Assembly (NCBI GenBank): GCA_024278955.1
Contig: JAJRSE010000017.1
Span: 103,357-167,356, forward strand
Direction of reading: 5' to 3'
DNA: 64,000 bases
From: Planctomycetota bacterium
GTDB taxonomy: Bacteria > Planctomycetota > Planctomycetia > Pirellulales > Lacipirellulaceae
Below the pieces are notes generated by a model. It saw only the letters and a list, made by a program, of their open reading frames with translations, did not search any database and was not told the origin of the DNA. Positions within the stretch are counted from its first letter, which is position 1. Each line of letters begins with the position of its first letter. Below, piece after piece: positions 9,406 to 18,568 of this stretch. The position numbers were made by a program, and so were the translations under genes.

Positions 9406-9864
9406 ATGTCGAAACCAGAACGCAAGAAAACATTTGTCGACCCGAAGGTCCAAGGCGCCCTCGTCAGACGCTTGATTTTGCATTGGTTCACGTTCTTCGC
9501 GGTTGCTTCGCTCATTACTTTCTGTTTGCAAGTGCTGAGCAATCCATTTCAGTCGATTGGCGAGCACGCTCAAAACTTGTGGTGGACCCATGGACCCTTT
9601 TTGCTGGTCCTGGTGTTTTTGCTGCCCGTCTTCGTGCTTGATACGATTCGCCTAAGCCACCGGTTTGCTGGCCCGATCTATCGACTACGCTCAACCATTC
9701 GCAGCATCGCCGAAGGCGGCTCGGTGCCACGACTCAAGTTTCGGGACTTCGATTTCTGGCACGGTTTAGCTGGTGATTTCAACCGCATGGTCGATCGACT
9801 CACCAACCACGAAGTCGTCGTGCTCGAAGAAGAGGAACCCTCGGAATTTGCTGAGAATAAATAA
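9406..9864 (+). CDS. Membrane protein with HAMP-like region
   Basis: 152 residues. Two membrane helices (about 24-46 and 65-87) are followed by RFAGPIYRLRSTIRSIAEG, which resembles a HAMP signal-relay helix with its conserved Pro, and an acidic C-terminus. No kinase or methyl-accepting domain follows, so any output must go through a partner. It heads a run of genes for Tad-type proteins (62 nt to the next start) and may take part in their assembly or sensing; this is inference. Confidence 0.65.
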   Translation: MSKPERKKTFVDPKVQGALVRRLILHWFTFFAVASLITFCLQVLSNPFQSIGEHAQNLWWTHGPFLLVLVFLLPVFVLDTIRLSHRFAGPIYRLRSTIRSIAEGGSVPRLKFRDFDFWHGLAGDFNRMVDRLTNHEVVVLEEEEPSEFAENK

Positions 9865-9923
9865 AAACGCAACCAGGCAAGATCGCAAGAGCGACTTCAA
9901 AAATACGGCACCCATAAAAAGAC

Positions 9924-10343
9924 ATGAACACAATCGCACATAAAACAGGGCCCCGACGCCCACGACGGCATGGCCTGGCAGCCACCGAATTTGCGGTCTG
10001 CCTGCCGGTCATTATGCTACTCATCCTTGGGATGCTTGAGTCGTGTACTATGATCTTTCTCAAACAATCGCTAACCGTTGCCTCCTACGAAGGCATCCGA
10101 ACCGCTCTCGAAGAACGAGCCGTCGTGGCAGACGTACGCCAGGCGTGCCAGCAAGTTCTAACCGACCGCCGAGTCCAAGGGGGTACCATCAGCGTCAACC
10201 CCGTCGATTTCGAGAACCTGGCACCTGGCGAATTTATCTCCGTGACCATCACCGCGCCAGCCGATCCCAACTCGGTAGTTCCAGGCAGTTTTTACCGTGG
10301 GAGAACTCTCACTTCGACTGCCACGATGATGAAAGAGCTGTAG
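9924..10343 (+). CDS. TadE-like pilin-related protein
   Basis: 139 residues. A short basic head (RRPRRHG) precedes LAATEFAVCLPVIMLLILG, the TadE-type motif with Glu at +5 of a type IV pilin-like hydrophobic segment. The rest is a small soluble domain. Such proteins are exported pseudopilins of Flp/Tad pili. It is the first of three similar genes; no Tad ATPase, secretin or prepilin peptidase lies in the window. Confidence 0.85.
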   Translation: MNTIAHKTGPRRPRRHGLAATEFAVCLPVIMLLILGMLESCTMIFLKQSLTVASYEGIRTALEERAVVADVRQACQQVLTDRRVQGGTISVNPVDFENLAPGEFISVTITAPADPNSVVPGSFYRGRTLTSTATMMKEL

Positions 10344-10396
10344 ACAAATACTTTGCTCTTCTAGCAGCACTGAAACAACGACAACCTGAGTCGAAC

Positions 10397-11524
10397 ATGT
10401 CCAATCAAAAAAGAAAACCAAAGATTGCTCGCCAAGGTGGCATGCTCGTGCTCATCGCGATCACCCTGCCTCTCGTGATAATCATGGCCGCCTTTGCCGT
10501 CGATGTGGCGTGGATGCAGCTCGTTCGCTCGGAATTGCGGACTGCCACCGATGCCGCCTCTCGCGCAGGTGCCAAGGCACTAAGCCTACAGCAGACCGAA
10601 GCCGCCGCCCGCGATGCTGCGAAACTAGCCGCAAGCCAAAACCTAGTCGCTGGCGTTCCTCTTGTCGTACGCGATTCTGAAATCGTGATCGGAGAGGGAA
10701 CCCAAGCAACCCGTGGTTCAAGATTCCAATTTTCGCCCGGGGGGGCTCGACTCAACGCGGTGCGTGTCACCGGTAACCGAACTTCCTCCTCAGCAGGCGG
10801 CCCGGTTTCGCTATTCCTGGGACAGGTCATGGGAGTCACTCAGTTTCAACCCACGCAAGTTGCGACCTCAACCCAACTCGATCGCGACATTTGCCTCGTC
10901 GTCGATCGCTCGGGCTCCATGATGTGGGGGGCCGTGGGACGCCGTCCTCCTGGCGGAAGATGTCGACCGCCCCATCCTACGCTGAGTCGGTGGGGCGCGC
11001 TCAATAATGCCGTCGCCGGGTTTCTCGATGAACTCGACAACACGGCCCAGAACGAACAATGTGGAATTGTCAGCTACGCTAACCGAGGCAATCGATGTGG
11101 ATTTCGATTTACCACCTCCGATATCAATGCCCGTTTAGATTTCGACTTTACACCGGTCCGTGACGCCATGGCCGACCTAAGCAGCCGGCCGGTTTCTGGC
11201 GCCACCAACATAGGTGCAGGAATCCGAAACGGAATTCTTGTGCTGACGGACGGGAGAGTTCGCCCTTTAGCTTTGCAGACCGTGGTTGTGATGACCGATG
11301 GTCGCCATAACACGGGCCCCGAGCCCGTCATCGCAGCCCGACAAGCCGACCGCGAGGGCATCACCATTCACACCGTGACTTTTAGCGCCGAAGCCGATTT
11401 TGCCCGTATGCGAGCCGTCGCATCCGCCGCCAATGGACAGCACTTCCATGCCCCCGATGCTGCCGCGCTCGAACGGATTTTCCGTGAAATCGCGGCCACG
11501 TTGCCAGTCCTGCTGACCGAATAA
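10397..11524 (+). CDS. TadG-like protein with von Willebrand A domain
   Basis: 375 residues from the ATG at 10397, 53 nt after the previous stop. Residues 13-40 are the TadE/TadG-type hydrophobic segment (QGGMLVLIAITLPLVIIMAA). Residues about 165-370 form a vWA domain with a complete metal-ion site: DRSGSM (Asp170, Ser172, Ser174), GATNIGAGI and MTDGRHN. The vWA domain probably binds other surface proteins. The open frame extends upstream to 10043 but overlaps the TadE gene, so the ATG after it is the better start. Confidence 0.85.
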   Translation: MSNQKRKPKIARQGGMLVLIAITLPLVIIMAAFAVDVAWMQLVRSELRTATDAASRAGAKALSLQQTEAAARDAAKLAASQNLVAGVPLVVRDSEIVIGEGTQATRGSRFQFSPGGARLNAVRVTGNRTSSSAGGPVSLFLGQVMGVTQFQPTQVATSTQLDRDICLVVDRSGSMMWGAVGRRPPGGRCRPPHPTLSRWGALNNAVAGFLDELDNTAQNEQCGIVSYANRGNRCGFRFTTSDINARLDFDFTPVRDAMADLSSRPVSGATNIGAGIRNGILVLTDGRVRPLALQTVVVMTDGRHNTGPEPVIAARQADREGITIHTVTFSAEADFARMRAVASAANGQHFHAPDAAALERIFREIAATLPVLLTE

Positions 11525-11581
11525 ATCGATTGCGGAGTAGGGATTTTAGATTGTGGAACCACTCGATTGAAAACTAAGTCC

Positions 11582-12007
11582 ATGAGAATTTTATCAAAAA
11601 AACGACGCCGATCAAAATCTCGTTCCCGAGCAGGCGCTGCCGCAGTCGAGTTTGCGATCATTGTTCCGGTATTCTTTTTGTTCATCTTGGCAGCATTTGA
11701 ATTTGGCCGCCTCAACATCATTCGGCACACAGCAGACAACGCCGCCTACGAAGCGGCACGTCACGCGATGGTCCCCGGCGCCACCTCTGCCGAAGCGATT
11801 GCCAAGGCAAACAGCATTCTTAACATCGTGGGTACTCAGAGTGCAACGATCACAATCAACCCTTCGACTTTGGGACCCGATGTGAATGAGATCACGGTAA
11901 CGGTCGAGATCCCGATGAACCAAAACGGACTGATTGCTCCGTACTTCTCCGCCAACAAAACTATTCGTGTGCAATCACGATTAAGAACCGAACGCTCGCA
12001 GGATTAG
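11582..12007 (+). CDS. TadE-like pilin-related protein
   Basis: 141 residues from the ATG at 11582 (an in-frame TTG lies at 11567). A very basic head (KKRRRSKSRSR) precedes AGAAAVEFAIIVPVFFLFIL, the TadE motif. The C-terminal part is a beta-rich soluble domain. It is the third member of the Tad-type group, co-directional with the vWA gene 57 nt away, and the three are probably co-expressed. Confidence 0.85.
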   Translation: MRILSKKRRRSKSRSRAGAAAVEFAIIVPVFFLFILAAFEFGRLNIIRHTADNAAYEAARHAMVPGATSAEAIAKANSILNIVGTQSATITINPSTLGPDVNEITVTVEIPMNQNGLIAPYFSANKTIRVQSRLRTERSQD

Positions 12008-12314
12008 AGTTGAAAACGCGGTATGCCGTTCTCAGGCGGCTTTTTACTTTGCAATGGCTTTGTTGACTAATTCCATTTGGGAAGAATTTTCTGACAGGAT
12101 GAACAGAATTTTTAATCGACGAACAGGATTCGACCGAATGATCCCGTCCATCCTGTTTTATCCTGTCAAAACAAACTCGCTTTAGGCAATTGTTCGACAA
12201 GGCCTTTTGTAATTGTCCTGGAAAAAGTAGCGGTTGCCTTTTGCAGAGTCTGCTTGCGTGATACGATTGCGGTTGTTTTCTCATTCCATTCGGTTGCGGT
12301 GTGCTGCTCACAAG
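12008..12314. repeat. Intergenic region with dispersed repeat R-95, copy 1
   Basis: About 12105-12203 is nearly identical to 43414-43513. Both contain GACGAACAaGATTCGACC (one base varies), CGAATGATCCCGTCCATCC, and GGCAATTGTTCGACAAGGC. It contains inverted words TGACAGGAT and ATCCTGTCA. Nothing coding is seen. Confidence 0.75.
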
Positions 12315-13082
12315 ATGACAAGCAAAAACGAATTTACCGGAGGTTCCGCAATATGGAATCTGGCTTCGAGTACTGCGGAGCTTCGCACGCCGCATCTCAA
12401 GGGCGAAACTGATTTAGCCAGGCCATGGACCGGCTTGCATTGTCTGAAGTATCGCGAGAGGGCTCTTGAGGGCTCGATTCTGGGGCTGGCGACATGCGAG
12501 GGCTTGTTTGGCGAAGGCGTAGATGAGTCCTTTGTGCGTGGAAACGATTTGGTCGCACGTTATCGAGAAACCAACGATCGGCCCTTCTCGTTGCAAGTTT
12601 ATTGGAGAGTAAAGTCGCACGAAAATGGGACCGTGGTTGTCGATTTCCTGCTTTCGTTCGAGACGCAACTGCTCGAAAGCTTTCCCCAGCTCCGAATCAC
12701 GACGGAGCTTCCTTGCGACCAGATTTGGACCCTGCCGAGCCAAACGGGGCCGAGCCAAACAGCGTCGGTCCAAACTGGGCCGGTCCAATTGCCATCCGAT
12801 CAGCAACACGAAGGTAGCAGCTGCATGGTGTTGCGATCGGAAAACGAGAATTGGAGCTACGCCGAGATGGCGCATCCCGAAGATCAGGACCATTGGCGAT
12901 TCGAGGGTCAAAACCAAGAAACGGGAATCGTACAGAGGACCGTAGGCGGCACTTTTTTAGAAAAGGGAGTGATTCGCCGATTGCGACTTCGGGGAGTCTT
13001 TTTGCCTCGGGAGAATGACCTTCAGTTGGCGGCAGAGTGTTTGACAAAATTTGCCAGAGAAGCTCCGCCTCTGACGACATGA
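12315..13082 (+). CDS. Hypothetical protein
   Basis: 255 residues from the ATG at 12315, the first Met after the repeat region. The sequence is polar with no signal peptide or membrane helix. Around residues 138-156 a short internal duplication (SQTGPSQTASVQTGPVQ) is encoded by an imperfect tandem repeat of CCAAAC-type words at about 12738-12790. I recognise no family. It runs convergent to the ClpP-like gene; the stops are 34 nt apart. Confidence 0.65.
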   Translation: MTSKNEFTGGSAIWNLASSTAELRTPHLKGETDLARPWTGLHCLKYRERALEGSILGLATCEGLFGEGVDESFVRGNDLVARYRETNDRPFSLQVYWRVKSHENGTVVVDFLLSFETQLLESFPQLRITTELPCDQIWTLPSQTGPSQTASVQTGPVQLPSDQQHEGSSCMVLRSENENWSYAEMAHPEDQDHWRFEGQNQETGIVQRTVGGTFLEKGVIRRLRLRGVFLPRENDLQLAAECLTKFAREAPPLTT

Positions 13083-13116
13083 CCGACTCTACTGCACTGG
13101 CTCTACTGCGCTGGCT

Positions 13117-13716
13117 CTACTGCGATTGCCGCAGCTTGGGTTTGTTGGTGGGGCGTGTGCTGATGGTCGAGGGAAGCATGATTCCTGTTCCGGTTGCGAT
13201 GTCGGCGGTCGAAATAAGCTCGGCCAGCCCGGCACCTGCCAGTTCAGAACCCGAGATATAGCGGCCCGGGTTGATCCAGCTCGACATGACCTCGCGAGAA
13301 ACGCCAAACAGGTCGGCGAGTAGCTCGTCCATGTTTTTTTCTAACTGGCCGAAATGTCGTGCCCATTCGGCTGCTTCAGACAGACCAACGCTTTCTTCGC
13401 TTTGCCACTTCATCGGATGAAACAGCAGAATGCTATAAGCCGTTACGAGACGCCGTTCGCAAGCGGCGAAGGGCCAGAGTGCTGCGGACGAACACTCGCC
13501 GGTGACGATGCCGGTTGCGCGTAGGCCGCGCAGGCGGATCAGCGTCATCAGCGACATGGCACAGTAGGGGCTGCCGCCGGGAGAATCGAAATAGAGCGTG
13601 CATGCACTGCCCGGCTCGATGTCTAGCAGCTGGCTAGTGAGTTCTGATTCGTGTTCGGTAAGATCGCCCGTAATGGCGATCTCTGGGACTCGTTCTTCTT
13701 GCTCTTGCTCAATCAT
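13117..13716 (-). CDS. ClpP/crotonase-fold serine protease-like protein
   Basis: 199 residues, similar in length to ClpP. LYFDSPGGSPYCAM is the oxyanion-hole segment. GECSSAAL places the nucleophile at Ser77, and LLFHPM the His at 100; a ClpP-type Asp is expected further on. The spacing fits the ClpP superfamily, but the sequence is far from canonical ClpP, and no Clp ATPase is adjacent. It probably forms an oligomeric peptidase or a variant one; the substrate is unknown. Confidence 0.75.
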   Translation of the reverse strand: MIEQEQEERVPEIAITGDLTEHESELTSQLLDIEPGSACTLYFDSPGGSPYCAMSLMTLIRLRGLRATGIVTGECSSAALWPFAACERRLVTAYSILLFHPMKWQSEESVGLSEAAEWARHFGQLEKNMDELLADLFGVSREVMSSWINPGRYISGSELAGAGLAELISTADIATGTGIMLPSTISTRPTNKPKLRQSQ

Positions 13717-14038
13717 TGCTGTGAAACTCGCATCGACCGAAATTGTTTTGTTAGGCCTGCCGGGGAGAATTTCCGTAACACTTAGGAGAGCAGGTAAGTT
13801 GTGTTTTCTCTCTAGTCGCCAGAGAACTTCCTCTCATTGTAGAAAGATTGTTCCCCAGGCACCAGTTTTTTGAGGGGAGTATGCGGGAAACTGTACCCAA
13901 CGGTCCCTGCAAGCCGTTCAAACCAACCAACCCGTCCTTTTGCCGGGTCCCTGGCTGCGAAGAAGGCCCAGGGCGGTTAGAATCGATCGACTACTACTTG
14001 ATAGCTATTACACGTGGGCAGCCGAGAGCCGGATCGCA
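13717..14038. other. Divergent intergenic region
   Basis: 322 nt between the start of the ClpP-like gene and the start of the UbiD-family gene. It must hold promoters for both, but I cannot pick a convincing -35/-10 pair. It has no open frame with a ribosome site and no repeat shared with the rest of the window. Confidence 0.4.
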
Positions 14039-15916
14039 ATGGGATATCGTCACCTGAGGGAATGCGTCGAAGACCTCGATCGCAATGGGCAGCTTGTTCG
14101 GATAGAAGAGCCGATTGATGCGGATTTGGAAGCGGCTACGATCCAGCGTCGTGTTAGCGCCGCGGGAGGGCCTGCATTGCTATTTACGCAGGTCCGCAAT
14201 TGCCGCTTCCCGATGGTGAGCAATCTGTTTGGGACGATGGACCGGGTGAGATTCATGTTCCGCGACGGATTGGAGGCGGTTGAGCGACTGATTGAGCTAA
14301 GAGAACAGCCGCGGAGGTTTTTCAGAAACCCTTGGCGATATCTTGGCACGCCTCGTAGTGCGCTCACGACATTGCCTTCACGGGTAAGGCATGGTTCGGT
14401 GCTAGCCAATGAAACGACGGTTGATCAATTACCACAACTCAAAAGCTGGCCGCACGATGGCGGAGCATTTGTTACGCTGCCGCAAGTTTATAGCGAGCAT
14501 GTCGACGATCCGGGGCTTCGGCGATCGAACCTTGGGATGTATCGGATCCAGCTTTCAGGCGATTCGTACAAGGCGAACGAACAGATTGGGTTGCACTATC
14601 AGCTGCACCGTTCGATTGGTGTGCATCATGCGGCAGCGATTCGTGCAGGCAAGCCGTTTCGGGTGAACGTTTTTGTCGGAGGGGCTCCGTCGATGACGGT
14701 TGCTGCCGTCATGCCGCTTCCAGAGGGAATGAGCGAATTGACCTTTGCAGGGGCACTCGGACGTCGGCGAGTGCGAATGGTCTGTCGACCGAATGAGTTG
14801 CCAATTCATGCGGACACCGATTTTTGTATCACCGGCGTAGTCGAGCCTGGCAAGCTGCTTCCGGAGGGGCCCTTTGGCGACCATTTGGGGTATTATAGCC
14901 TTACCCATCCGTTTCCGGTTTTGCGGGTCGAGAAAGTTTATCATCGCGACGATGCCATTTGGCCGTTTACGGTTGTGGGTCGACCTCCGCAGGAAGACAG
15001 CATCCTCGGACAATTGATTCATGAGATTACCGGGCCGCTGATTCCCGAAGTGCTGCCCGGCGTGCATGGCGTTCATGCGGTTGACGCAGCTGGCGTGCAT
15101 CCGCTGTTGTTTGCTATGGGCAGCGAGCGGTATATGTCGTTCCTCGAATCGGAACGTCCGCAAGAACTTTTGACTCAGGCGCATGCGATCTTGGGGCAAG
15201 GGCAACTGTCGCTTGCCAAGTTTTTATTGATTGCTGCAAAGCATGATGCGCCGAAGCTAGACTTGAATGACGAGGGAGCTTTCTTACAGCATATGCTGGA
15301 GCGGGCCGACTGGACGCGGGATCTCCATTTTCATACCAACACGACGGTCGATACGCTGGACTATAGCGGCAGCGGGCTCAATGCGGGCTCGAAAGTGGTG
15401 ATTGCTGCGGTTGGCCCCAAGCGGTTTGACCTAGCGACGCGTGTTCCCGCCGAGCTGCGACTTCCCGACGGATTCAAGAACCCGCGTTTGGTACGGCCAG
15501 GGATATTGGCCGTCGAAGGCCCGCGATGTCCTGCGCCTTCGTTCGATTTTGATATTTCGGCCAAAGCCCGCAGTGCGTCTCGGGGGGAAGTAGCGGGCCA
15601 GATCGAACGTTTTTGTTCGGAGTTCGACCGATCGATCAATGCTTTTCGCTGGGTTGTTGTGGTGGACGACAGCGAGTTTGTGGCGGAATCGTTGCGAAAT
15701 TTTTTGTGGGCGGTCTTTACGCGAACCGACCCTGCTAGCGATATTTATGGAATGGAGTCGTTTGTTGTGGAGAAACACTGGGGCTGCCGAGGGGCCTTGG
15801 TGCTCGATGCCCGCATTAAGCCGCATCATGCCCCGTTGCTAGAAGAAAACCCGGAAGTTTCCAAGCGGGTCGACGCCTTAGCTGCCCGAGGCGGCCCTCT
15901 GCACGGTATTTTCTGA
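14039..15916 (+). CDS. UbiD-family decarboxylase
   Basis: 625 residues from the ATG at 14039 (an earlier in-frame Met gives a poor Arg/Pro-rich leader). The family pattern is clear: RHLRECVEDLDRNGQLVRI, GGPALLF, PEGPFGDHLGYY with its E-P-F-G region, and WPFTVVGRPPQED. UbiD enzymes use prenylated FMN to decarboxylate aromatic or unsaturated acids, such as polyprenyl-hydroxybenzoate in quinone synthesis. No UbiX partner or quinone gene is adjacent, so the substrate is open. It is longer than E. coli UbiD (about 500), mostly by a C-terminal extension. Confidence 0.87.
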   Translation: MGYRHLRECVEDLDRNGQLVRIEEPIDADLEAATIQRRVSAAGGPALLFTQVRNCRFPMVSNLFGTMDRVRFMFRDGLEAVERLIELREQPRRFFRNPWRYLGTPRSALTTLPSRVRHGSVLANETTVDQLPQLKSWPHDGGAFVTLPQVYSEHVDDPGLRRSNLGMYRIQLSGDSYKANEQIGLHYQLHRSIGVHHAAAIRAGKPFRVNVFVGGAPSMTVAAVMPLPEGMSELTFAGALGRRRVRMVCRPNELPIHADTDFCITGVVEPGKLLPEGPFGDHLGYYSLTHPFPVLRVEKVYHRDDAIWPFTVVGRPPQEDSILGQLIHEITGPLIPEVLPGVHGVHAVDAAGVHPLLFAMGSERYMSFLESERPQELLTQAHAILGQGQLSLAKFLLIAAKHDAPKLDLNDEGAFLQHMLERADWTRDLHFHTNTTVDTLDYSGSGLNAGSKVVIAAVGPKRFDLATRVPAELRLPDGFKNPRLVRPGILAVEGPRCPAPSFDFDISAKARSASRGEVAGQIERFCSEFDRSINAFRWVVVVDDSEFVAESLRNFLWAVFTRTDPASDIYGMESFVVEKHWGCRGALVLDARIKPHHAPLLEENPEVSKRVDALAARGGPLHGIF

Positions 15917-16013
15917 GAACGAATTGGGCGAAATTCTCTGTATGGAAGATTTTTGAATCGAGGTATGTTGGTGGGAGATGGGTTTTGAGTTGCGAGCCGC
16001 TAGTTGCGAGATA

Positions 16014-16122
16014 CTAGTGCTTTGACAACTCTTGGAATTGGGATGCTGTCTGACAGAAGTTATTTGCCAGTAAGTAGTTCAGTCAGACAGCATCCCAACT
16101 TTTAGTTATGACAAAGCACTAG
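16014..16122. repeat. Palindrome nested inside a second palindrome
   Basis: The outer element is CTAGTGCTTTGACAAC ... TTTTAGTTATGACAAAGCACTAG. The same 39-nt element stands uninterrupted at 17556-17594. Here it is split after CAACT by about 70 nt carrying a 17-nt perfect inverted repeat starting TTGGGATGCTGTCTGAC (16038-16054 with 16082-16098). CAACT flanks the insert on both sides (16026-16030 and 16096-16100). Confidence 0.85.
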
Positions 16123-16178
16123 CAGAGCGTTGGTTCATTGCTCGCAACCCGTAACTCGCAACTTTTTTGAAAGCATTT

Positions 16179-17567
16179 ATGGCACAAATAACTTTCCATG
16201 GGGCAGCTCGAACCGTCACGGGGTCGAAATATCTGCTCGAAGCAAGCGGTTCTCGCGTCCTGATCGACTGCGGCATGTTTCAGGGGATCAAAAAGCTGCG
16301 TGAGCGAAATTGGCAACCGACGCCGTTTGATGTGGATTCGCTTGATGCCGTGGTGCTGACTCATGCTCACTTGGACCATACGGGATTTCTTCCGCGGGTG
16401 GTTAAGCAGGGGTATCATGGCAGAATTTATTGCACACCGGCAACAGCCAAGCTAGCAGAGCTTATCCTGCTCGACTCTGCAAAAATCCAAGAGTACGACG
16501 CGAAGTACGCCAATAAAAAAGGCTTCTCCAGGCACAAGCCTGCCTTGCCGTTGTACGACGGTCAAGATGTTGAGGCGACGGTCAAACAGTTTCAAATCAC
16601 CGCGCGTGGCAAGTGGTTTCAGGCGGCCGGGCCAATTTGGATGCGATTTCATGACGCAGGCCATCTGCTCGGCTCGAATATGATCGAAGTAGAAATTCGC
16701 GAGCAAGACCCGCCGCTACGTTTGCTTTTCTCGGGCGACGTCGGGCGTTACGATGGGCCGCTCTATCACGACCCTTCGCCACCACCAGAATGCGACTACT
16801 TAATTTGCGAGAGCACCTACGGCAACCGCGATCATCCCGAGGTCGATCTGCTCGCCTCCTTAGAGCAAGTGATCAACCGATCGGTAAAGCGAGGTGGCAT
16901 TATGCTGATGGCCTCTTTTGCCGTTGGCCGTGCTCAGCAGCTGATTTACTTGATGCAGGTACTCAAGAAAGAAAATCGGATTCCGGACTTGCCGATTTAT
17001 CTCGATAGTCCGATGGCCTGCAAGGCGACCGGGATCTTCAAACAGCATAACGAGGACCACGACTTGAGCGAGGGAGAGCTCGACGAGAAGCACCCGCTGC
17101 TCGATGGTCCGCGGGTCCACCTTTGCCGTACGACAGATGAGTCGAAGGCGTTGAATCATTTGAAGGGCCCAGCGGTCATCATTTCCAGCAGCGGCATGAT
17201 GACAGGCGGTCGAATCGTTCACCACCTCAAGAGTCGACTGCCTAGCTCAAAAAACACGATCGTCTTGGGAGGGTACATGGCAATCGGTACCCGAGGGCGT
17301 CGTATTCAGGATGGAGCGAAAACGATCCGCATGCACGGCATGGAAGTACCGATCAAGGCGGCGATTGAAAGGGTCTCGGGACTTAGCGGTCACGCCGATC
17401 GTAAGGACTTGCTACGTTGGCTCAAGCCATTGCCCGATCCGCGCCGAGTATTCCTTACTCATGGCGAACCCGACGGCGCCGAAGCCTTGGCCAGCGAGCT
17501 CCATGACTCACGTGGCTGGGATGTGCATGTTCCCGATTTGGGAGAAACGCATGAGCTAGTGCTTTGA
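16179..17567 (+). CDS. Metallo-beta-lactamase/beta-CASP RNase
   Basis: 462 residues from the ATG at 16179 (a TTG lies at 16167). Motif HAHLDHTG (His62, His64, Asp66, His67) is the zinc site. LFSGDVGRYDGPL, the beta-CASP segment with LICESTYGNRDH, ISSSGMMTGGR and LSGHADR follow in the order seen in CPSF73-like bacterial RNA nucleases. It is likely an RNA-processing exo/endonuclease. Its stop lies just inside the first palindromic arm of the 17556 repeat. Confidence 0.88.
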   Translation: MAQITFHGAARTVTGSKYLLEASGSRVLIDCGMFQGIKKLRERNWQPTPFDVDSLDAVVLTHAHLDHTGFLPRVVKQGYHGRIYCTPATAKLAELILLDSAKIQEYDAKYANKKGFSRHKPALPLYDGQDVEATVKQFQITARGKWFQAAGPIWMRFHDAGHLLGSNMIEVEIREQDPPLRLLFSGDVGRYDGPLYHDPSPPPECDYLICESTYGNRDHPEVDLLASLEQVINRSVKRGGIMLMASFAVGRAQQLIYLMQVLKKENRIPDLPIYLDSPMACKATGIFKQHNEDHDLSEGELDEKHPLLDGPRVHLCRTTDESKALNHLKGPAVIISSSGMMTGGRIVHHLKSRLPSSKNTIVLGGYMAIGTRGRRIQDGAKTIRMHGMEVPIKAAIERVSGLSGHADRKDLLRWLKPLPDPRRVFLTHGEPDGAEALASELHDSRGWDVHVPDLGETHELVL

Positions 17568-17594
17568 CAACTTTTAGTTATGACAAAGCACTAG
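17556..17594. repeat. 39-nt palindromic element, uninterrupted copy
   Basis: CTAGTGCTTTGACAAC directly followed by TTTTAGTTATGACAAAGCACTAG. It overlaps the end of the beta-CASP gene, whose stop TGA comes from the repeat. It could act as a hairpin terminator but has no U-tract. Confidence 0.8.
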
Positions 17595-17718
17595 GTTGAA
17601 CCACAACGACTTAACGCAGTGGTACTAAGGACACTTTTGATCAACGAGATTCGTTTTATTCGCTCCCTTACGGTCGCGGCTTACCGACGCTATACAAACT
17701 TTTTAGGAAGTCTTACGA

Positions 17719-18564
17719 ATGGAAAAGAACAAAAAGGTCGAAGCAAACCGCCGAGCGATTCTCGACTCGCACAGCTATCGGCTTGCCGAGCTTGATATTG
17801 ATTTTCTTGGTCGTGCAGAACAGCGACCTGTGCGCATGCAGTTGGAATTGCAAAAAGCAGAAACCCTGCTGCGAGAAAACGACATCACTTCGACGGTCGT
17901 TGTCTTCGGTGGCACCCAAATTGTTCCTGAGGAACAAGCCGAAGCGCGGCTTGCAGGAGCGAAACGCCTTCACGCGCGATCGCCGGGTGACCCTCGAGCG
18001 ATTCGTGCCGTTGCACGGGCAGAAAGTGTGTTGGAAAAAAGTTCCTTTTATGACGCAGCTCTTGAATTTGGCAAGCTTGTTTCTTCGCGTTGCCAAATTG
18101 GCGGCAAGTGCGACTTTGTGATTGCTACCGGCGGCGGGCCGGGGATCATGGAAGCGGCCAACCGAGGGGCTTTTGAAGTGGGGGCAAAAAGTATCGGTTT
18201 CAATATCGAGCTTCCTCACGAACAAGAACCCAACCATTACATAACGCCCGAGCTTTGTTTTCAGTTCAGCTATTTCGCACTTCGGAAGTTTCACTTTGTC
18301 CTCCGGGCAGCCGCTTTGGTGGTTTTCCCAGGTGGTTTTGGTACGCTCGACGAGTTATTCAACACGCTTACCTTGCGTCAAACGGGCCGTATGCAGCAGA
18401 TTCCGATTATTCTTTACGGCGAGGAGTATTGGACGCGGCTGATCAATTTCCAAGCCATGGCAGACGAAGGCGTTGTCGCCGACGAGCATCTCGATTTGAT
18501 CCACTTTGCTGAAACGCCCGAAGAGACTTGGTCGATTATTTCTGAATTCCACCACTTGGAGTAG
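17719..18564 (+). CDS. LOG-family (TIGR00730-like) nucleotide phosphoribohydrolase
   Basis: 281 residues. VVFGGTQIV and GGGPGIMEAANRGA form the nucleotide-binding part, and PGGFGTLDELFNTLTLRQTG is the family signature with catalytic Arg and Glu. LOG proteins hydrolyse (cytokinin-type) nucleoside monophosphates to base and ribose phosphate; many were once called lysine decarboxylases. The N-terminal 60 residues extend beyond minimal LOG proteins. The next gene starts 4 nt after the stop, so the two are translationally close. Confidence 0.87.
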   Translation: MEKNKKVEANRRAILDSHSYRLAELDIDFLGRAEQRPVRMQLELQKAETLLRENDITSTVVVFGGTQIVPEEQAEARLAGAKRLHARSPGDPRAIRAVARAESVLEKSSFYDAALEFGKLVSSRCQIGGKCDFVIATGGGPGIMEAANRGAFEVGAKSIGFNIELPHEQEPNHYITPELCFQFSYFALRKFHFVLRAAALVVFPGGFGTLDELFNTLTLRQTGRMQQIPIILYGEEYWTRLINFQAMADEGVVADEHLDLIHFAETPEETWSIISEFHHLE

Positions 18565-18568
18565 CAAC

